A stretch of 64,000 nt of DNA from Marasmius tenuissimus. Its lineage: Eukaryota; Basidiomycota; Agaricomycetes; Agaricales; Marasmiaceae. The notes below the pieces were generated by a model that was not told the DNA's origin, ran no database searches, and saw only the letters and a program-made list of their open reading frames with translations. Positions 61,225 through 64,000 of this stretch are shown piece by piece. The position numbers and the translations under genes were made by a program. The stretch lies in contig JAQOTA010000044.1 in NCBI GenBank assembly GCA_029532415.1, positions 372,001-436,000 on the forward strand. The letters are read 5' to 3'. Every line of letters begins with the position of its first letter. Position 1 is the stretch's first letter.

Positions 61225-62096
61225 ATGACACCTAAAGGTAGCGACGAGTCCGACTCGAATTCCACTGTCAACCTCATCTTCTCGGAATCCCCTGATGCTT
61301 TCCCTGAGAACTTGGACTCGACGACGGTGACGATAACACTATCTATAGAGCATGACGATGGCTCGAAGCCAGTGTACAAAGTCATCACCAGTACTCAAAC
61401 CCCCAGCCCTCTTACAACTATCACAAAGGTCAACAATACGGGTCAGGGACCAGAGACAGAGACCGGAAGAATTGAATACGTTCGCGGAGACGACGACCAG
61501 TACAAGTTCAAGCACAAGATCCTCGTCGATAACACGGAGCTCGTACCCAAACATCTTGGTATGGGAACCCTGAAGGTCAAGAGTGGAACAGGGTTCGTGT
61601 TCTCGGATGGAAAGACGTACGTGTGGAGGGAGGAATCTCACTTGATTAAGAAGAAGACAATCGAGGTCGGTGGTTCTTCCGTTCCCTTTGTTGTCCTCAA
61701 TCTTGGCCATAGTGCTTACTCGACTTCCGCTCTAACCATGATCACTGTAGCTCCACCCAATCAACCCGGAAGACGACCATGGAGACGACACCTCCACCCG
61801 ATCACTAGTTCGGACCGGCGGCACCATTGCTACCTTCCACCATGACAACAAGAAGCCCATTCTATCCATCCAACACCCGGCTAGTACTCCAACCATCGAA
61901 GAGATTCTCACCACTTTCTTCTACGTTTACCTCCAGCTTGAGTCGGGAGGTCGAACTCGGCGAAATCATGACCCTGATGCTGAAGCATTCGCTATCAATG
62001 GAGCCGGTCACGGTCCATGTGAGTTACTCTTTTCTCAATCTCTATCGGACATCCAGGTCTTGCTTACGGGTTGTCTTCTCAGTTATCTCGGTTTGA
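61225..62096 (+). CDS. DUF6593-like protein, three exons
   Basis: Exons 61225-61692, 61751-62018 and 62083-62096 join into 249 residues. Landmarks are PVYKVITSTQ, GFVFSDGKTYVWREE, GTIATFHHDN, LSIQHPAS and IEEILTTFFYVYLQLE. The second intron position of its relatives (phase 0) is kept; the first is missing, so the middle exon is fused to the first. A final 14-base exon gives a short end and TGA. Same strand as, and 1.4 kb downstream of, its relative at 59 kb; only about 60 percent of positions look alike even in the core, so it is an old duplicate. Function unknown, probably soluble. The donor at 61693 (GTCCTC) is not a strong one, so the internal junction is less sure. Confidence 0.7.
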
Positions 62097-63226
62097 ACTA
62101 TAGCTAAGGTTTTTTGGATGGGTTCGGGCTGTATCTGACTCTGATAGTATAATTAATTTGGTTTTAGATACTGTTGAGGATACAAAGGTGGCTTGTTCAG
62201 TAATCCCTAGCGTGTAGCGTCGCGACAGTATGGATATTCAGCGACTGATAAGGCGCTTAAGATGACGTAGGTGTATAGCTTCACTGACAATGTCATTGCG
62301 AGTGCTCGGGACCAACGGCGCTCTACAGGAAATCATAGTACGATTCGAAGATCAAACATCAAAGATTGTCCCGGTGAAGTGGAGGAGGACTCATACAGCA
62401 CGATTTGAATGACACTCGAGCTTATTCACCTATCCGGATAGCTTGACAGTTATGACGCATTATCAAGGTTGACACGGAGAACGACGTGAGCATTGAGAAC
62501 AGCATTGCCCTGACCGTCGAATATAAGATTAGTACCTGTATCATGCCTTGTCAGCTTCTCGAGCTCAATACGCCCGCATCCAAGCCTTTCTGTCGCCTAT
62601 TCATACGCAGACTCTATGAGTGTCCAAATGGGAAAAAATTATTTTCCTGGTCCCGGACTATTTTCCCTCCCGGACTATCTCCCCCGTACTCATTTTCCCG
62701 TACTAGTTACTACGGGACCGGGAAATTTTGCGCACGCGGAGTATTCCCGGTCCCACAAACAAATGTCTGGCATCTGTGCTTGGGCACTTACCTGTTTCCC
62801 ACCTGTTTCCCACACATATCCCTCACCTTTGGGTGCGTCCCACAGGTCAGGCTTAGTTTACTAAGCTCCAGTAAGTATCAGAATATACTTTAATGCATAC
62901 TAGGTATGTGTCAGCCAAGTAGCTAACATTTCCAAGCTGGTTTGACCCCTCTACAGCAATATTATTACAGTACTCAGGACCTATCACTTAACTCTGCATC
63001 AAGTGCTGATGTTGGTGGGTCCTGTGCCTCATTGACAGCTCATTGTTTGCAGCTGTGAAACTGCATTGCACACTCCTTGTCCAGTAACCACCACCATCTG
63101 TTCTCTGGGCTCCCTTTGCTGCAACATTAGTGAATCCCTATTGTTGGATTATAGGGTAGGTGGGGATGTTGCTTTAAGGCTTGATTTCATGAATCTCATT
63201 GAATTATCAACTATCTTTTGGATGCA
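62097..63226. other. Spacer with GGGACCGGGAAA-type inverted motifs
   Basis: Between 62630 and 62755 the sequence has repeated and inverted motifs (TTTTCCCTCCCGGACTAT, ACGGGACCGGGAAATTTTG, ATTCCCGGTCCC) that look like the end of an unidentified repeat element. No partner end is in the window. Confidence 0.35.
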
Positions 63227-63893
63227 GGAATGCCTGAGACCTGCGAGGGAAGAGGCCATGTGCTCACGGCGCGGCATACTTTTGAGCTTGTTCAAAAGAC
63301 AAATGGGGGTAAACCATTGTGTGTTGTGGCCTTATGGGCAGATTATACCAATAAAGAGGCTGTAAAAGAACCGCTCAATACACCTGCCAGGCGCGGGTAT
63401 GTTGCTAGAATCGGACCTGAATCGAAACTTGAAAGAGGACCCAAAAGCAGTCAAAACTGGCTGTATCCCCCTATCCTCCGACAACAATATTTCAACTTGG
63501 GAAAGAGGCTGACTTCAACTCAGCTCTTGAAGGGGCTAAAAGCACAGGGTCCCCAATCAATTTCTGGGACAGACTGTTCAATGGTTGTAGACCTTGGTGG
63601 AGTGATATTGCAGGTGATTTTATTCTTTATGAGCCTGAATAGTCCTGTCATTTATTTTGATTGGTTAGATTCAATACTTTCTTCATACATCTCCCCAACT
63701 CTATGACTTGGAGCAATGGGATGTCATTAAAAGAGTCCACAAAAATGTTTGTGTAGTCCAGTGTCTCCACCTAAAAACTCTTTGTCTTTACCCTTGAATT
63801 CAGGACCGTGCTTTCAAGGTCAGACTTGCAATAGAGTTCGAAACACATGTTCTTGCATTCACAACCAAAGATCTGCTTTTCAAGGTTAGCTCT
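63227..63893 (+). CDS. Unrecognised spliced gene, partial
   Basis: After an acceptor at 63226 (TGGATGCAG) the frame runs GHVLTARHTFELVQKTNGGK, PLCVVALWADYTNKEAVKEP, RRGYVARIGPES and LRQQYFNLGKRLTSTQLLKG to VVDLGGVILQ, then a GTGATT donor at 63616. A second exon at about 63805-63885 (DRAFKVRLAIEFETHVLAFT, then TKDLLFK) joins in frame and ends at GTTAGC. No family recognised. The region is more AT-rich than the rest. 5' exons probably lie at 63.0-63.2 kb, and the gene may continue beyond the window. It may belong to a mobile element whose end is near 62.7 kb. Confidence 0.45.
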
Positions 63894-64000
63894 CTACACT
63901 TACTCATTAATTGGAACTTACAGCTTATATTAGCCATATTGGTGGACTTCAATGAATGACATTGAGCAACTTCCTGATGTTTTTCATGACTATCCTCAGT

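Noticed and set aside
1..64000. CRISPR arrays, bacterial operons, riboswitches or phage genes
   Set aside because: No regularly spaced direct repeats, no Shine-Dalgarno-linked ORF chains and no prokaryotic gene families were seen; the sequence is eukaryotic.

Overview
This window is nuclear DNA of a filamentous fungus, most likely a basidiomycete of the Agaricomycetes. I infer this from short exons cut by introns of about 44-65 bases with GT-AG ends and TGCTAAC/TTCTAAC branch sites, from tRNA genes with short introns after the anticodon, and from gene families typical of such fungi: a Zn(II)2Cys6 regulator, a C2H2 zinc-finger protein, PTH11/rhodopsin-like seven-helix proteins, DUF6593-like proteins, copia and hAT elements. 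A Rhizoctonia-like (Ceratobasidiaceae) source is plausible but not proven. No bacterial gene, operon, CRISPR array or plasmid feature was seen.

Layout. 0-6 kb: a four-exon Zn2Cys6 gene (minus), a two-exon hypothetical gene (minus), a decayed gene (minus) and a two-exon seven-helix membrane protein (plus). 6-19 kb: gene-poor; it holds a tRNA-Thr, the 3' exons of a second membrane-protein gene (about 12.9-13.7 kb) and scattered broken exons. 19.4-20.3 kb: a three-exon C2H2 zinc-finger gene. 20-27 kb: mostly unassigned. 27-33 kb: a diverged tandem duplication. The left block holds a dead copy, with a MITE in it, of a small membrane-protein gene; the right block holds an apparently intact five-exon copy; a third, damaged copy lies at 37.6-38.2 kb. 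A DUF6593-like gene sits at 33.4-34.2 kb and another MITE at 36.1-36.7 kb.

39.5-53.0 kb is a stack of retroelements. A solo LTR splits a tRNA-Ala gene. Next to it a plus-strand copia element (B) carries, inside its own 5' LTR, a complete minus-strand copia element (A). Every boundary is fixed by 5-bp target duplications (GTGAT, TGTAC, GATAC). Both copia polyproteins stay in one frame for about 5.3 kb but are cut by 7 (B) and 5 (A) stop codons with no frameshift, and both have YVDN where the reverse transcriptase normally has YVDD. 53.6-58.8 kb is a 5.2-kb hAT transposon with an 8-bp target duplication, a spliced but frameshifted transposase gene and a nested 0.9-kb TA-flanked element. 59-62 kb has two more DUF6593-like genes around a damaged tRNA-Ala. 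The last kilobase contains part of an unrecognised, more AT-rich spliced gene that may run off the end.

There is no single pathway here. The coding part is regulators, membrane proteins and lineage-specific small proteins; the rest is an accessory, repeat-rich zone where mobile elements have landed in genes, in tRNAs and in one another. Assignments rest on reading splice sites, motifs and repeats by eye; no database search was possible.
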